In this document: piece by piece, positions 33,946-43,406 of the stretch
How positions within the stretch are numbered: the first letter of the stretch is position 1
Layout of the letters: each line of letters starts with the position of its first letter
Origin: Bacteroidales bacterium
Lineage (GTDB): Bacteria; Bacteroidota; Bacteroidia; Bacteroidales; UBA932
Length of the DNA stretch: 49,658 nucleotides
NCBI GenBank assembly: GCA_015060205.1
Contig: SUYY01000013.1
Span: forward strand, 1-49,658
Direction of reading: 5' to 3'
Program-made: the position numbers and the translations under genes
The notes under the pieces: model-generated
What the model saw: the letters and a program-made list of their open reading frames with translations, nothing else
Databases searched by the model: none
What the model was told of the DNA's origin: nothing

Positions 33946-35334
33946 ATGGCAAAGACAAAAAGTGTTTGGTTCTGCAAGGAGTGTGGAAACGAGAGCACGA
34001 AATGGATGGGCAGATGCCCGGCCTGCGGAGAATGGAATACCATGGTGGAGGAGACTGTGGCAACCGGAAAGAGGCAAAGTCAGCATGCTGCGGAAATGGT
34101 ACCGGGAGCATCAGGTAAACCAGTGTCACTCAGAGATATAGATTCTACGCATGAGCAGAGGATATCCCTCAATAATGCGGAAGTGGACCGTATTCTCGGA
34201 GGCGGTATGGTGGAAGGTTCTCTGGTCCTTATAGGCGGTGAGCCTGGTATCGGCAAGTCGACCCTCTCTCTCCAGATTCCGCTCAACTGTCCTGAACTCA
34301 AGACATTGTATGTGACTGGCGAGGAGAGTGCAAAGCAGGTGAAACTTCGTGCTGCCCGTATCGGAGGAGACGATTCGGGATGCATGATATATAGCGAGAC
34401 CCTTATGGAAAACATCATCGCAGAGGCTCGGAAGATGATGCCGGACCTGATGGTGGTGGACTCTGTACAGACTATGTTTTCCCAGAATGTGGAGTCTTCT
34501 CCCGGATCGGTCACTCAGATCAAGGAGACCGCTGCCATGCTTCTCCGTTTTGCAAAGGAGACAGGAGTACCTGTGATACTCATCGGTCATATCACCAAGG
34601 AGGGCAGTATCGCCGGACCTAAGATTCTCGAACATATAGTCGACGTCGTCCTTCAGTTCGAGGGCGACAACAGAGGCACGTACAGACTCCTGCGCAGCAT
34701 AAAGAACCGTTTCGGCTCCACATCCGAACTTGCGGTCTTCGAGATGACAGGCAAGGGACTCAGGGAGGTGAGCAATCCGTCTGAAATGCTCATACCTATG
34801 CATGAGGAAGGTTTGAGCGGAGTCGCTGTCAGTGCAATGCTCGACGGTACAAGACCATTCCTTATCGAGGTGCAGTCGCTTGTCAGTTCTGCGGCATACG
34901 GTACGCCTCAGCGCAGTGCCACGGGTTTCGATGTCCGCCGTCTGAACATGCTTCTGGCCGTACTTGAAAAACGTGCCGGCTTCAGACTGGGAGTCAAGGA
35001 TGTCTTCTTGAATATGGCGGGCGGTCTGAAGGTCAATGACCCGGCCTGCGACCTGGCTGTTGTAAGCGCAGTGCTTTCGTCTAATTTTGATTTTGCAATA
35101 TCTTCCGACATATGCTTTGCCGGTGAGGTGGGTCTCAGCGGAGAAATACGCCCGGTGGCTCAGACTGACCGTCGTATTATAGAGGCGGCCCGCCTTGGAT
35201 TCCGGAAGATATATGTCTCGTCATACAGCAGTCTGGAGGGCCTCGAAGGTCAGAAGGCCGACTCGATAGAAATCATAAAGGTCGCAGATGTTCCGGCTCT
35301 CTGCCGCTCGCTTTTCAAAGGGAATCAGGACTAG
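33946..35334 (+). CDS. radA: DNA repair protein RadA/Sms
   Basis: A RecA-like ATPase that aids branch migration and recombination intermediate processing; 462 residues. A C4 zinc finger at the N-terminus (C10, C13, C24, C27 in FCKECGNESTKWMGRCPACG) is followed by Walker A GGEPGIGKSTL, the LYVTGEESAKQVKLRA block, the RadA-specific KNRFGS motif and a C-terminal Lon-protease-like domain (VGLSGEIRPVAQTDRRIIEA). Its stop codon overlaps that of the convergent nhaC gene. Confidence 0.97.
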   Translation: MAKTKSVWFCKECGNESTKWMGRCPACGEWNTMVEETVATGKRQSQHAAEMVPGASGKPVSLRDIDSTHEQRISLNNAEVDRILGGGMVEGSLVLIGGEPGIGKSTLSLQIPLNCPELKTLYVTGEESAKQVKLRAARIGGDDSGCMIYSETLMENIIAEARKMMPDLMVVDSVQTMFSQNVESSPGSVTQIKETAAMLLRFAKETGVPVILIGHITKEGSIAGPKILEHIVDVVLQFEGDNRGTYRLLRSIKNRFGSTSELAVFEMTGKGLREVSNPSEMLIPMHEEGLSGVAVSAMLDGTRPFLIEVQSLVSSAAYGTPQRSATGFDVRRLNMLLAVLEKRAGFRLGVKDVFLNMAGGLKVNDPACDLAVVSAVLSSNFDFAISSDICFAGEVGLSGEIRPVAQTDRRIIEAARLGFRKIYVSSYSSLEGLEGQKADSIEIIKVADVPALCRSLFKGNQD

Positions 35335-36647
35335 GAGTATTTTCTCGGCAGTCTCAGAGCAATCGCCACGATAGCGCAAAGGCCCAGTATTACGGGATAG
35401 TAGAGATATCCTATGATGGATATTGATGATATTCCTGCAAGACCTGCTGCCATGAGCATCTGTGCCCCGTAAGGAATTATGCCTTGAATCAGGCAGGAGA
35501 ATGTGTCCAGAAGGCTGGCGCTTTTGCGGGGATCTATTCCGAATTTCTGAGATATATCACGTGCAATACGACCAACTGTAATGATTGCGATGGTGTTGTT
35601 GGCTGTGCAGAGATTTGCAAGCGACACCAGAGCGGCAATGGAAAATTCGGCTCCACGCTTACCCCTGATACGCCTTGTCATGAGCGAGACAATATAGTCG
35701 AGACCTCCGTTGACCCTTATCAGTTCCAGCATTCCGCCTGCAAGAAGCGTGACTATGATAAGGTCACCCATTCCGCTTATGCCGTTTCCTACTGCCTCAA
35801 GAAACCCGCTCCATTCCAAGCCTCCTCCTGCAAGTCCGAGAATGCCGTTGACCGCAATGCCGATTGCCAGGACTGCGATCACGTTGACTCCGGACAAGGC
35901 CAGGACAATCACCAGTACATATGGAATCAGCAGAATCCACTCGACCGGACTGCTTTGAGGGATGAGATCGACCGATGCTCCCAGAATCATATATAGGATG
36001 GTGACTATGATTGCTGCGGGACCTGCAATCTTCAGGTTTACCTTGAATTTGTCAGTCATAGAGCATTCCTGAGTGCGGGTTGCCGCTATGGTGGTGTCTG
36101 AAATGAAGGACAGGTTGTCTCCAAAGAAGGATCCTCCGACAATGATTGCGGTTATGAAAGGTGTGCTCGCGGTAAATCCTGTCGCTCCACCCGATGCCAT
36201 CTCTTCGGCAATTCCAGCCGCTATCGGGACAAGGGCCACGATCGTACCGACACTCGTTCCTATTGACATGGATATGAAACATGAAGCAAGGAACAGACCT
36301 GCGTACAGGAGTTTCCCGGGTAGGATCTTCATCGCAACATTGACAGTGGCTTCAATCGCGCCGATCTCTTTTGCCGTCGCTGCAAATGCACCTGCCATCA
36401 CGAATATCCATATCATCAGCATCACATTCCTGTCTCCGGCTCCTTTGGAAAAGACAGTGACCTTCTCTTCCAGAGTCCTCCCACGGCTTATCGCCATGGC
36501 ATATATCGATGCGATGAGGAATGCAGACGACACAGGAATCCTGTAGAAATCATGGGTCACGAGGGATGACACAAGATATACGCAAAGGAAAACCAGCAGC
36601 GGACTTAATGCAAGAAGGCCATGATGTTTGGAGGGTGTCTTTTCCAT
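35331..36647 (-). CDS. Na+/H+ antiporter, NhaC family
   Basis: A 438-residue integral membrane antiporter with about 11-12 hydrophobic segments. Family features are AATAKEIGAIEATVN in the N-terminal half, SMSIGTSVGTIVALVPIA, IVGGSFFGDNLSFISDTTIAA and the C-terminal LCTANNTIAIITVGRI and SLLDTFSCLIQGIIPYGAQML. It exchanges Na+ for H+ (or a related cation couple). The stop codons of this gene and radA share the tetramer CTAG (35331-35334). Confidence 0.92.
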   Translation of the reverse strand: MEKTPSKHHGLLALSPLLVFLCVYLVSSLVTHDFYRIPVSSAFLIASIYAMAISRGRTLEEKVTVFSKGAGDRNVMLMIWIFVMAGAFAATAKEIGAIEATVNVAMKILPGKLLYAGLFLASCFISMSIGTSVGTIVALVPIAAGIAEEMASGGATGFTASTPFITAIIVGGSFFGDNLSFISDTTIAATRTQECSMTDKFKVNLKIAGPAAIIVTILYMILGASVDLIPQSSPVEWILLIPYVLVIVLALSGVNVIAVLAIGIAVNGILGLAGGGLEWSGFLEAVGNGISGMGDLIIVTLLAGGMLELIRVNGGLDYIVSLMTRRIRGKRGAEFSIAALVSLANLCTANNTIAIITVGRIARDISQKFGIDPRKSASLLDTFSCLIQGIIPYGAQMLMAAGLAGISSISIIGYLYYPVILGLCAIVAIALRLPRKYS

Positions 36648-36666
36648 ATTGGCATGAATGAGAGCA

Positions 36667-36674
36667 CAAAGTTA
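36667..36674 (-). promoter_or_regulatory. -7 box upstream of the nhaC-type gene
   Basis: The minus strand reads TAACTTTG, a full TAnnTTTG match, 19 bp before the start codon at 36647. A -33 box is not clear. Confidence 0.5.
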
Positions 36675-36686
36675 CATAATTTGGCG

Positions 36687-36694
36687 TATATTTG
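36687..36694 (+). promoter_or_regulatory. -7 box upstream of queH
   Basis: TATATTTG matches TAnnTTTG and lies 22 bp before the ATG at 36717, back-to-back with the minus-strand box at 36667. Confidence 0.5.
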
Positions 36695-36716
36695 TAACCC
36701 GTCAGACGGCTGAAAA

Positions 36717-37325
36717 ATGAAAAAGAAACTGGAAATACAGGCACCGATGGGGGAGACGACAGTTCTTCTCCACACATGCTGTGCCCCATGTTCCAGTGCA
36801 ATCATCGAGGCAATGATGCACAGTGGCATCACTCCTGTCATATACTACTGCAATCCCAACATCTATCCTCAGGAAGAATATGAAATCCGAAAGAACGAAT
36901 GTACGCGATACGCGCAGTCGCTCGGGCTGGAAATAGTGGATGCAGACTATGACCATGAAAACTGGCTCGCTCAGATGAAGGGTCTGGAATGTGAACCGGA
37001 AAGAGGTGGAAGATGTCTCAAATGTTTTAAACTCAGGCTTTTACGTACTGCTCAATATGCCCGTCAACGAGGAATACGTGTCATCACCACCACTCTTGCC
37101 TCATCCCGCTGGAAATCCCTCGACCAGATAAACGAAGCCGGCGAATGGGCCTGCAGGTTAGGGGTAGATACGGTTCCATCAGAGAACGCAGTGATCTGGT
37201 GGAACCAGAACTGGCGCAAAGGCGGTCTCCAGGAACGTCGCCTTGAAATAATCCGCCAATACGACTTCTACAACCAACTCTACTGCGGCTGCGAGTTCAG
37301 TATGAGAAATGATTCTAAACGGTAA
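36717..37325 (+). CDS. queH: Epoxyqueuosine reductase QueH
   Basis: The DUF208-type epoxyqueuosine reductase that completes queuosine synthesis on tRNA, non-homologous to QueG. 202 residues. The Cys motifs expected to hold an Fe-S cluster and metal are visible: HTCCAPCSSA (C21, C22, C25), GGRCLKCFKLRL and YCGCEFS. The middle motif VITTTLASSRWKSLDQIN is family-typical. It is alone on its strand, followed by a REP-like palindrome. Confidence 0.93.
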   Translation: MKKKLEIQAPMGETTVLLHTCCAPCSSAIIEAMMHSGITPVIYYCNPNIYPQEEYEIRKNECTRYAQSLGLEIVDADYDHENWLAQMKGLECEPERGGRCLKCFKLRLLRTAQYARQRGIRVITTTLASSRWKSLDQINEAGEWACRLGVDTVPSENAVIWWNQNWRKGGLQERRLEIIRQYDFYNQLYCGCEFSMRNDSKR

Positions 37326-37354
37326 CAGTCTGTGTGTTAATGATTTATACAATT

Positions 37355-37380
37355 AAAGGTGCGCTAAATGACGCACCTTT
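37355..37380 (+). repeat. REP-like palindrome, copy 3
   Basis: AAAGGTGCG (37355-37363) pairs with CGCACCTTT (37372-37380), loop CTAAATGA; outer AATT flanks extend the stem. It lies between convergent queH and the lipocalin-like gene. Confidence 0.8.
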
Positions 37381-37454
37381 AATTACATATATCATTAGTA
37401 ATCAGTGATTTGCATTTTTGCCTCGGCCCGGAGAGTTAACTCCGTACCCTTCTT

Positions 37455-37880
37455 CTATAATCCGTTGCAATACGATTTCACAACCACCGTGCTGCTTTCC
37501 TTGATATATTCCGGAATCTCGCATTTCTGATAGACATTGGTCTCTGCACTTTCGTTCTGTGAGACCAGAGTCAGCATTTTGTCCGCTACGGTTACCTTAT
37601 AGGATGCTGCCCATGGCTCGTCGTCATTATATTTTCCCGAAAGGATGTCACCTTGAAGTGTCCATGTGCCCCTTCTGAGTTCAAATCCCTCGTCCGATAG
37701 TTTCTGATAGAGTTCAAATGTTCCGTCAGAGGCAAAACTGATATATATTCCCGCATCTGCAGAAATTTCACTTCCTCTCCACTCTCCGCATATCTTCTTG
37801 GACAGTGACGGAGCCTCATCCTTTTTACATCCGGCCAATGCGGTCAGCGCCAATATTGCGATATATATTATCCTTTTCAT
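37455..37880 (-). CDS. Lipocalin-like lipoprotein
   Basis: A 141-residue exported lipoprotein (signal ending LAGC). The body reads like a small lipocalin or heat-induced-type beta-barrel common in Bacteroidota: KKICGEWRGSEI, a SFASDGTFELYQKL strand, GTWTLQGDILSGKYND, SYKVTVADKMLTL. The GeW and FasDGtf motifs are the usual lipocalin-like domain marks. Function unknown. It lies 71 bp downstream of the S8 protease gene on the same strand. Confidence 0.75.
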   Translation of the reverse strand: MKRIIYIAILALTALAGCKKDEAPSLSKKICGEWRGSEISADAGIYISFASDGTFELYQKLSDEGFELRRGTWTLQGDILSGKYNDDEPWAASYKVTVADKMLTLVSQNESAETNVYQKCEIPEYIKESSTVVVKSYCNGL

Positions 37881-37951
37881 ATTCAGTTCATTAATGGTTT
37901 ACGCCTGTCTCATGTAGAGTTTTTTATTTCATGTCGAGTGAGCAGAGACGC

Positions 37952-39910
37952 CTACAGCCATCCACCGTTCTGAGCGACAGAAGGTCTTGAAACGATTGAT
38001 ATTTCCTTGTAGAAATCAAGTTCAGGAATTACCCCTGACTCGTCCTTTCCGACTGACCCCTTCAAGCGTATTTTGCCCGCACCCACCTTGGAGCATGTGA
38101 GGACGATCTTTCCGTCAGATATTGCAGGAGTGCCTGTGATGCCTAGGGACTCTTTGCTTTCCTGGTCGATTTCCAAAGTATAAGCGCCAGGACCGGTCTC
38201 GACAACAAGTGACTTGCCCGGGACTGTCAGGTAGGTCGGAGTGCCTTCCAATGCCATCAGGAATTTCCATGCATCCACGGCTCCCGTTCCCATCTTGCCT
38301 TTCTTGACAAAGACGTCAGTGCTCTTGTATTCTGTCACATAACCTTCCTTGGTGTTGTCGAAATATGTGTTGACCCACAGTTTGTTGGTGCTTTCAGTGA
38401 GATAACCGTCCATATCATTGGCCGAGGCAAGCAGACGTGAGGTGAAGTCCTCCCTGCTGAACTTCTTACCTATCTTCAGGGCATATGATGCTCCAAGGGC
38501 TACGACTCCGCTCACATGAGGACATGCCATCGATGTTCCGTATTTATATGTGAAAGAGGGTTGTCCCATATCCTTCACGCTTGTAGACAGAATCATGCAA
38601 GGTGCATCCGGAACATTTTCCACGATATCACCGCCCGGTGCTGAAATATCGCAGCCTGCACCGTAATTTGAATATCCTCCAGGGAGAAAGTCCGGACCGA
38701 AGGCTGTAACGGATATACACTCCCGGAATGCTCCCGGATAGAGGGATGCCGGTTTGTTGAAATTGCCTGCGGAATATACGGCAATATTGCTTTCAAGTGC
38801 CTCGCAGTTGGCATTTTCAGGGTTGAGGAAGAACTGAAGTGCCTCATATTCTGCGGATTCTCTCATCCATTCGGATATTTCATAGGAGGACATACCTTCC
38901 ATCTCGCTGTATCCATATGAGCACTGGGCGATGCAGGCGCCGTTTTTTGCTGCGTAGTAAAAGGCCTTGGCAATCCATCCGGATGTCGACTGACCGTCCT
39001 CCTTGAATGTCTGGCAGGTCATTACCCGTACACCGTCGCCTTTTCCGCTTCCGCCTGCGATTGAACTTACTCCGTAGCCGTTATTGTTGGTTGCCGCAAT
39101 GGTTCCCGCTATATGAGTTCCGTGGTCGCTTTTCGGACCGACAGAAGGTCTGCCCTTGTCATATGCGAAATTATATCCGTTCTTATCATCGATATAACCG
39201 TTGCCGTCGTCGTCCTTTCCGTCAGTTCCGTTGACTTCCGCCTCATTGATCCACAGGGCATCCTTGAGGTCCGGGTGGTTGATTGCCACTCCCTGATCGA
39301 GTATGGCCACGACAACCCGAGGGTCGCCCGCAGTAAGTCTCCATGCATCCTTGACTCCCACGTCGGCACCTGCGACTGCGCCTTCCACGACAGTTCCGTC
39401 ATTGATCAGGTCCCACTGGTCTTTCAAAAGAAGATCATCGAACGGAAGGTCCGAGGCAGAACTTCTTGTGGATGGAACCGCTTGATATTCAAAAGATTCA
39501 TTATTGTGTGTGGATTTCAGTATCGAGTTATATTGCACCGCTTCGATTTCCTCATTGCCGGAAACGATTTCTGCTGCAGTCTCGACGGAAACGGAAGAGT
39601 CGAATGAAAGAGCGTACCATTTGTGGAGGTTGTGTCCGTCATTTTCCGATGAGCCTGGGAACAATGGTTCCACGCAGACCTCTCCAAGTCCGTCGAACAC
39701 CTCGTCATAAGCAAATGTTCCTTCAGCCATATCCTTTGCGGCTTCTGCTGTAAGCCTTATGAGCAGGTTGCCATCCTCCTTTTCCCCGAAAGGGTTTCCT
39801 ACAAGTTTGCTTGTTTCTGCCATCTTGCCGGAATCAGAGAAATTTTCCCTGATGCAGGATGTGCACAAGAGTGCTGCGACGATGGCAAATCCGGTTGTTA
39901 TCTTCTTCAT
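37952..39910 (-). CDS. S8 subtilisin-family serine protease lipoprotein
   Basis: A secreted or surface-anchored subtilase of 652 residues from the ATG at 39910; an ATG at 39928 would add six residues before the signal. The signal ends in lipobox CTSC. A propeptide-like region (about 30-150) precedes the catalytic domain: Asp205 in VVVAILDQGVAINHPDL, His263 in SDHGTHIAGTIAA and Ser460 in YGTSMACPHVSGVVA, with the substrate-binding VYSAGNF. A C-terminal sandwich of about 100 residues follows. The pair with the lipocalin-like gene may be one transcript. Confidence 0.93.
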   Translation of the reverse strand: MKKITTGFAIVAALLCTSCIRENFSDSGKMAETSKLVGNPFGEKEDGNLLIRLTAEAAKDMAEGTFAYDEVFDGLGEVCVEPLFPGSSENDGHNLHKWYALSFDSSVSVETAAEIVSGNEEIEAVQYNSILKSTHNNESFEYQAVPSTRSSASDLPFDDLLLKDQWDLINDGTVVEGAVAGADVGVKDAWRLTAGDPRVVVAILDQGVAINHPDLKDALWINEAEVNGTDGKDDDGNGYIDDKNGYNFAYDKGRPSVGPKSDHGTHIAGTIAATNNNGYGVSSIAGGSGKGDGVRVMTCQTFKEDGQSTSGWIAKAFYYAAKNGACIAQCSYGYSEMEGMSSYEISEWMRESAEYEALQFFLNPENANCEALESNIAVYSAGNFNKPASLYPGAFRECISVTAFGPDFLPGGYSNYGAGCDISAPGGDIVENVPDAPCMILSTSVKDMGQPSFTYKYGTSMACPHVSGVVALGASYALKIGKKFSREDFTSRLLASANDMDGYLTESTNKLWVNTYFDNTKEGYVTEYKSTDVFVKKGKMGTGAVDAWKFLMALEGTPTYLTVPGKSLVVETGPGAYTLEIDQESKESLGITGTPAISDGKIVLTCSKVGAGKIRLKGSVGKDESGVIPELDFYKEISIVSRPSVAQNGGWL

Positions 39911-39942
39911 TTCTATAGGGTTGTTCACTTTAAATTCACTCG

Positions 39943-40572
39943 CTACATTCCGAGGCCCTCAGTCAGAGCCTCAAGGGTAATACCTTGAAAATTGTCAATC
40001 ACCATGTCGCAGAGGGGCGTTATCACCTCTCTGCTGTTGGTCGTCGCGAGGCCCACCACATGTGCTCCGGAGCCTCTGCCTGCTGCCAGACCATGGAGGG
40101 AATCCTCGAACACGACGGTTGTCTGTGGAGTGCCTCCCAACATTTCCATTCCTTTGAGGAAACATTCCGGATCCGGTTTTGACTTGGAGAAATACTCGCT
40201 TGTCAGAATCAGGTCCACCATCTCACGTATTTCAGGGTGGCACGCAAAGAGTTTCTCCATCTTCTTTTTGTTGGAACTGGTGACTATGGCAGACGGTATG
40301 CCGGCGTCCTTCACCGTTTTCATGAACTCGAATGCTCCCGGTATATAGTCGTAGTTCATCTCATCTTCAATACGGTCCACTTCCTTTTCCAGAAACTCTC
40401 CCAGGGCGGGGTCGTCAACATACTGGTCCAGAATCTGAACAAGGGTCTGTCCCTTTATGGTGATGCCGAAATTTTTCTGTCCGAGATATTTTTCTCCCAA
40501 TACGTTCCAATGGAGTGTGTATTGGGTTTCTGTGTCTACGATTACTCCGTCGAGATCAAATAATACAATCAT
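39943..40572 (-). CDS. HAD-superfamily phosphatase, beta-phosphoglucomutase-like
   Basis: A 209-residue haloacid-dehalogenase hydrolase with a helical cap. Motif I is LFDLDGVIVDTE (D6, D8), motif II IVTSSNKKKM, motif III SKSKPDPECF and motif IV VFEDSLHGLAAGRGSGA. This subgroup includes sugar-phosphate phosphatases and beta-phosphoglucomutase; the substrate is not deducible. It lies 9 bp after the S41 protease gene, probably in the same transcript. Confidence 0.9.
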   Translation of the reverse strand: MIVLFDLDGVIVDTETQYTLHWNVLGEKYLGQKNFGITIKGQTLVQILDQYVDDPALGEFLEKEVDRIEDEMNYDYIPGAFEFMKTVKDAGIPSAIVTSSNKKKMEKLFACHPEIREMVDLILTSEYFSKSKPDPECFLKGMEMLGGTPQTTVVFEDSLHGLAAGRGSGAHVVGLATTNSREVITPLCDMVIDNFQGITLEALTEGLGM

Positions 40573-40581
40573 ACGTCTTTA

Positions 40582-42102
40582 CTATTTTGCAGTCGAGACC
40601 TGTTCCAAGGCCTGGGCCAACTGCCTGTCATATCTGAGACGGATCTTCACGCCAGCCTCCTGAAACCAGTATCTTGTGACTATCTCCTCCTCGATGAAAG
40701 GTACAATCTCGTCTTTTTTCAGACGGATGAATCTTTCCTTATCCATCTCCAGAGCCTTTTCCAATGCCGCCAGTTCATCCGACATAACCTCTGTCAGTCC
40801 GTCCTCTTCAAGTTCTTCCTTCATCTTGTCGAATGTTGCCTTGGCACTGCTCCTGTAGTCGAAGTCCTGAGTCTTGGCAAAACTGATGAAATCCTCGAAA
40901 TCTTCGTCCGAGAAATGATACTCATCCACTTCCGCTATACTGTCGTGATTGCGTGCAAAGTGAAGCACATACTGGTCTATCACACCTCCGAGAACAAGCG
41001 AGTATACAAGTCTGCTGTATGAAGGCACATCAATCTCCACATCCGGCTTTACTCCCACGCCCTGCACGCATCGTCCGCTCGGAGTATAATATTTTGCCGT
41101 CGTGACCTTCATCTGACCGTTATATGGAAGCGGTCTTATGGACTGAACGAGACCCTTTCCGTAACTTGTCTTTCCCACAATCGTTGCGCGCTTCAGGTCC
41201 TGAAGACCTCCTGACACGATTTCAGATGCAGAGGCTGAACCGCCGTCTATCATCACAATTATAGGAGTGTCGAGGTCTATAGGCTCGGTCTGGGTGTAAT
41301 ATTCATGGCTCGATCCGGCAGTCTTTCCCTTCGAAGACACCGCCAGACTACCCTTAGGGACGAAAAGGGATATTATGTTCACAGCCTCGCTCATAAGTCC
41401 GCCGCCGTTGCCGCGCAGGTCGAGCACCAGACGCTTCATGCCTTTGCCCTTGAGACTGATGACTTTATCCTTGAGTTGCTGGGCCACACCTTCGGTAAAT
41501 CCGCTCTGAAGGATATATCCTGTAGTGTCATCCAGCATTCCGGCATATTCTATATCCGGAAAATGTATACGTTCGCGTACTATAGGCACGTCGAGAGTGT
41601 CTCCGCTACGTACCTTCTTCACCTTGAAGACGACAGTGGTCCCCGGCTTGCCCTTCATCCTGTCGCTGCTTTCCTTTGTCTCGAGACCCTTGGTCGGCAC
41701 ACCGTCGATCTCGAGGATTTCGTCTCCGCACTGCAGCCCGTTCTTATGGGCCGGCGAACCGGAATATGGTTCGTTGATGATCACATTCTCCTCCTTCACC
41801 TTGTGGATGATGGCACCGATGCCTCCGTATGTCTTGGAAAGCATCATCTGAAGGTCCTCGTTCTCCTCTTCCGGAATATATACGGTGTATGGGTCGAGTT
41901 GCTCGAGCATTGCATTTACCCCTGCACGCATCATCTTGTCTGTAGGAAGTGTGTCCACGTACGAACGGCTCAGTTCCTTGACAATGGAATTGTGGATTTC
42001 CGTCCATTGTCCAAGTTTGAAGTCGCGCGACTGCGCCGAGACGGCTCCTGCAGTTGTCAAGACCAGTGAGACCGTGAATATCAATCTATATATCTTATGC
42101 AT
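40582..42102 (-). CDS. S41 family C-terminal processing peptidase
   Basis: A periplasmic CtpA/tricorn-type serine protease of 506 residues, starting at the ATG at 42102 (MHKIYRLIFTVSLVL); the upstream ATG at 42126 overlaps the -7 promoter box. Signal peptide (to about VSAQ), a PDZ domain (YGGIGAIIHKV through GDEILEIDGVPTKGL), and the protease core with catalytic Ser in DGGSASASEIVSGGL and Lys in VGKTSYGKGLVQ. The C-terminal helical part, about 150 residues, is typical of Bacteroidota members. Confidence 0.94.
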   Translation of the reverse strand: MHKIYRLIFTVSLVLTTAGAVSAQSRDFKLGQWTEIHNSIVKELSRSYVDTLPTDKMMRAGVNAMLEQLDPYTVYIPEEENEDLQMMLSKTYGGIGAIIHKVKEENVIINEPYSGSPAHKNGLQCGDEILEIDGVPTKGLETKESSDRMKGKPGTTVVFKVKKVRSGDTLDVPIVRERIHFPDIEYAGMLDDTTGYILQSGFTEGVAQQLKDKVISLKGKGMKRLVLDLRGNGGGLMSEAVNIISLFVPKGSLAVSSKGKTAGSSHEYYTQTEPIDLDTPIIVMIDGGSASASEIVSGGLQDLKRATIVGKTSYGKGLVQSIRPLPYNGQMKVTTAKYYTPSGRCVQGVGVKPDVEIDVPSYSRLVYSLVLGGVIDQYVLHFARNHDSIAEVDEYHFSDEDFEDFISFAKTQDFDYRSSAKATFDKMKEELEEDGLTEVMSDELAALEKALEMDKERFIRLKKDEIVPFIEEEIVTRYWFQEAGVKIRLRYDRQLAQALEQVSTAK

Positions 42103-42123
42103 ATTCAATATTTTTGCAACCTG

Positions 42124-42131
42124 CAAATTTA
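42124..42131 (-). promoter_or_regulatory. -7 box upstream of the S41 peptidase
   Basis: The minus strand reads TAAATTTG, a full TAnnTTTG match, 21 bp before the start at 42102. No -33 TTTG at normal spacing. Confidence 0.5.
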
Positions 42132-42169
42132 CATTATTTCTGCCAAAACCGTGTGTTTTGTGCGTAATA

Positions 42170-43231
42170 TCATTTTTTCACCGAAACTACATCAGTGCTC
42201 CGGCAGTACGTCTCCTGTTGAGGCTTTGTCCAGTGTATTCTGATGCCCTTGCGCTCCATACCTCTGAACCACGTCATCTGCCTCTTTGCAAACTGGTGGA
42301 TTGCAGTGGCAAGTTGAGTGCGCATCTGCTCAAAGGACAGTTCTCCAATTATGTATTGGGTTACGAATTTATATTCAAGTCCGTAATATATAAGGTCTTC
42401 AGCCGGTATGGGCCTGTGTTCCGGAGCAAGTGCCGGATGGGTCCCGTCAATCAGACCACGGATCTCCTCCACCATTCCTTCCTCAAGGCGGGCGTCCAGG
42501 CGGCGGTCGATCTTTGCGTTCCTTTCCTCGCGGCTCACAAGTGTACCTATATAATATGTGTTTTTCGGCAGATATGATGTGCGTTCCACAGGATGCTCCG
42601 CTTCATATATCGCGATCTCAAGTGCCCTGATAAGGCGTTTGCGGGTATCGTAATCGGTGGTGTTGTGGAGAGGCTTCAGGGCTGCGAGCCTCTTTATCAG
42701 TTCCTCGTCGGTCTCCTTTTCCAGTTCTTCCCTGAGTGCGGGATCTGCTGGGACTTCAGGCAGTGAATATCCCCTGGTTGCGGCTTCGATATATAGTCCT
42801 GAACCTCCGCAAAGGATAGGGACTCCTCCACGCCGGCGGATATCCCTGTAGACCTTTTCGAAGTCCCTCTGATACTCGAATATATTGTATTTCTCTCCCG
42901 CTTCGGCGATATCCGTCAGATGATATGGGATTTCCTCATATTCACCAAGGTCCTTGCCGGTACCTATGTCCATTCCACGATACACCTGACGCGAATCTGC
43001 CGAGATGATTTCTGCTCCGGCCTTGCCTTCTCCGCTGACCGCCTGCAGTGCATTTATCTGCCGTGCAAGTCGGACTGCATATCGTGTCTTTCCCGAGGCC
43101 GTCGGTCCCAGGACACATATCAGGTCGATTTCTCCTCGGATATATCTGTCCAGAATCTCCTGCACGTCTATTTCTTCAGCAGGAGGAAGTTCTGCCATCG
43201 GAGGTATTGGAGTGAATGTCTTTTTTGCCAT
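42170..43231 (-). CDS. miaA: tRNA dimethylallyltransferase
   Basis: Transfers a dimethylallyl group to A37 of UNN-decoding tRNAs. From the ATG at 43231 (MAKKTFTPIPP) it has 353 residues, about 40 more than usual. The extra is an N-terminal extension of about 30 residues before Walker A GPTASGKT, and a short insertion (AVSGEGKAGAE) before ISADSRQVYRGMDIGTGK. The isoprenoid-donor and tRNA-binding motifs (CGGSGLYIEAAT, the YDTRKRLIRALEI region and RQMTWFRG) are intact. The upstream frame is open to 43309, but that segment contains the promoter. Confidence 0.94.
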   Translation of the reverse strand: MAKKTFTPIPPMAELPPAEEIDVQEILDRYIRGEIDLICVLGPTASGKTRYAVRLARQINALQAVSGEGKAGAEIISADSRQVYRGMDIGTGKDLGEYEEIPYHLTDIAEAGEKYNIFEYQRDFEKVYRDIRRRGGVPILCGGSGLYIEAATRGYSLPEVPADPALREELEKETDEELIKRLAALKPLHNTTDYDTRKRLIRALEIAIYEAEHPVERTSYLPKNTYYIGTLVSREERNAKIDRRLDARLEEGMVEEIRGLIDGTHPALAPEHRPIPAEDLIYYGLEYKFVTQYIIGELSFEQMRTQLATAIHQFAKRQMTWFRGMERKGIRIHWTKPQQETYCRSTDVVSVKK

Positions 43232-43251
43232 CTTGTCAGGAATATAACATG

Positions 43252-43283
43252 CAAATATAGTATTTTGTGACGAGAGTCTGCAA
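43252..43283 (-). promoter_or_regulatory. miaA promoter
   Basis: Minus strand TTG (43283-43281), 21-bp spacer and TATATTTG (43259-43252). The -33 box is one base short of TTTG (ATTG). Confidence 0.55.
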
Positions 43284-43298
43284 TTTACGAAAAAGCAG

Positions 43299-43306
43299 TA
43301 TCTTTG
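43299..43306 (+). promoter_or_regulatory. smpB -7 box
   Basis: TATCTTTG matches TAnnTTTG; it predicts a leader of about 145 nt before the smpB ATG at 43457, containing two hairpins. No clear -33 box. Confidence 0.45.
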
Positions 43307-43323
43307 CATTCATGTCTTTCCGA

Positions 43324-43406
43324 TCTGTCCATGAAAACTGCCCAATCTGTGGACAGAAAGCATTTTTATGTGCTCTTGTCCATGAAAAGCCCCATTTTTG
43401 TGGACA
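43324..43406. repeat. Two-hairpin repeat unit, copy A/B (smpB leader)
   Basis: Hairpin A: TCTGTCCA (43324-43331) and TGGACAGA (43350-43357). Hairpin B: TGTCCATGAAAA (from 43377) and TTTTTGTGGACA (to 43406), 12 pairs with two wobbles. A 19-bp linker containing CATTTTTATG separates them. The same two-hairpin unit occurs in inverted orientation at 49117-49197. Confidence 0.8.
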
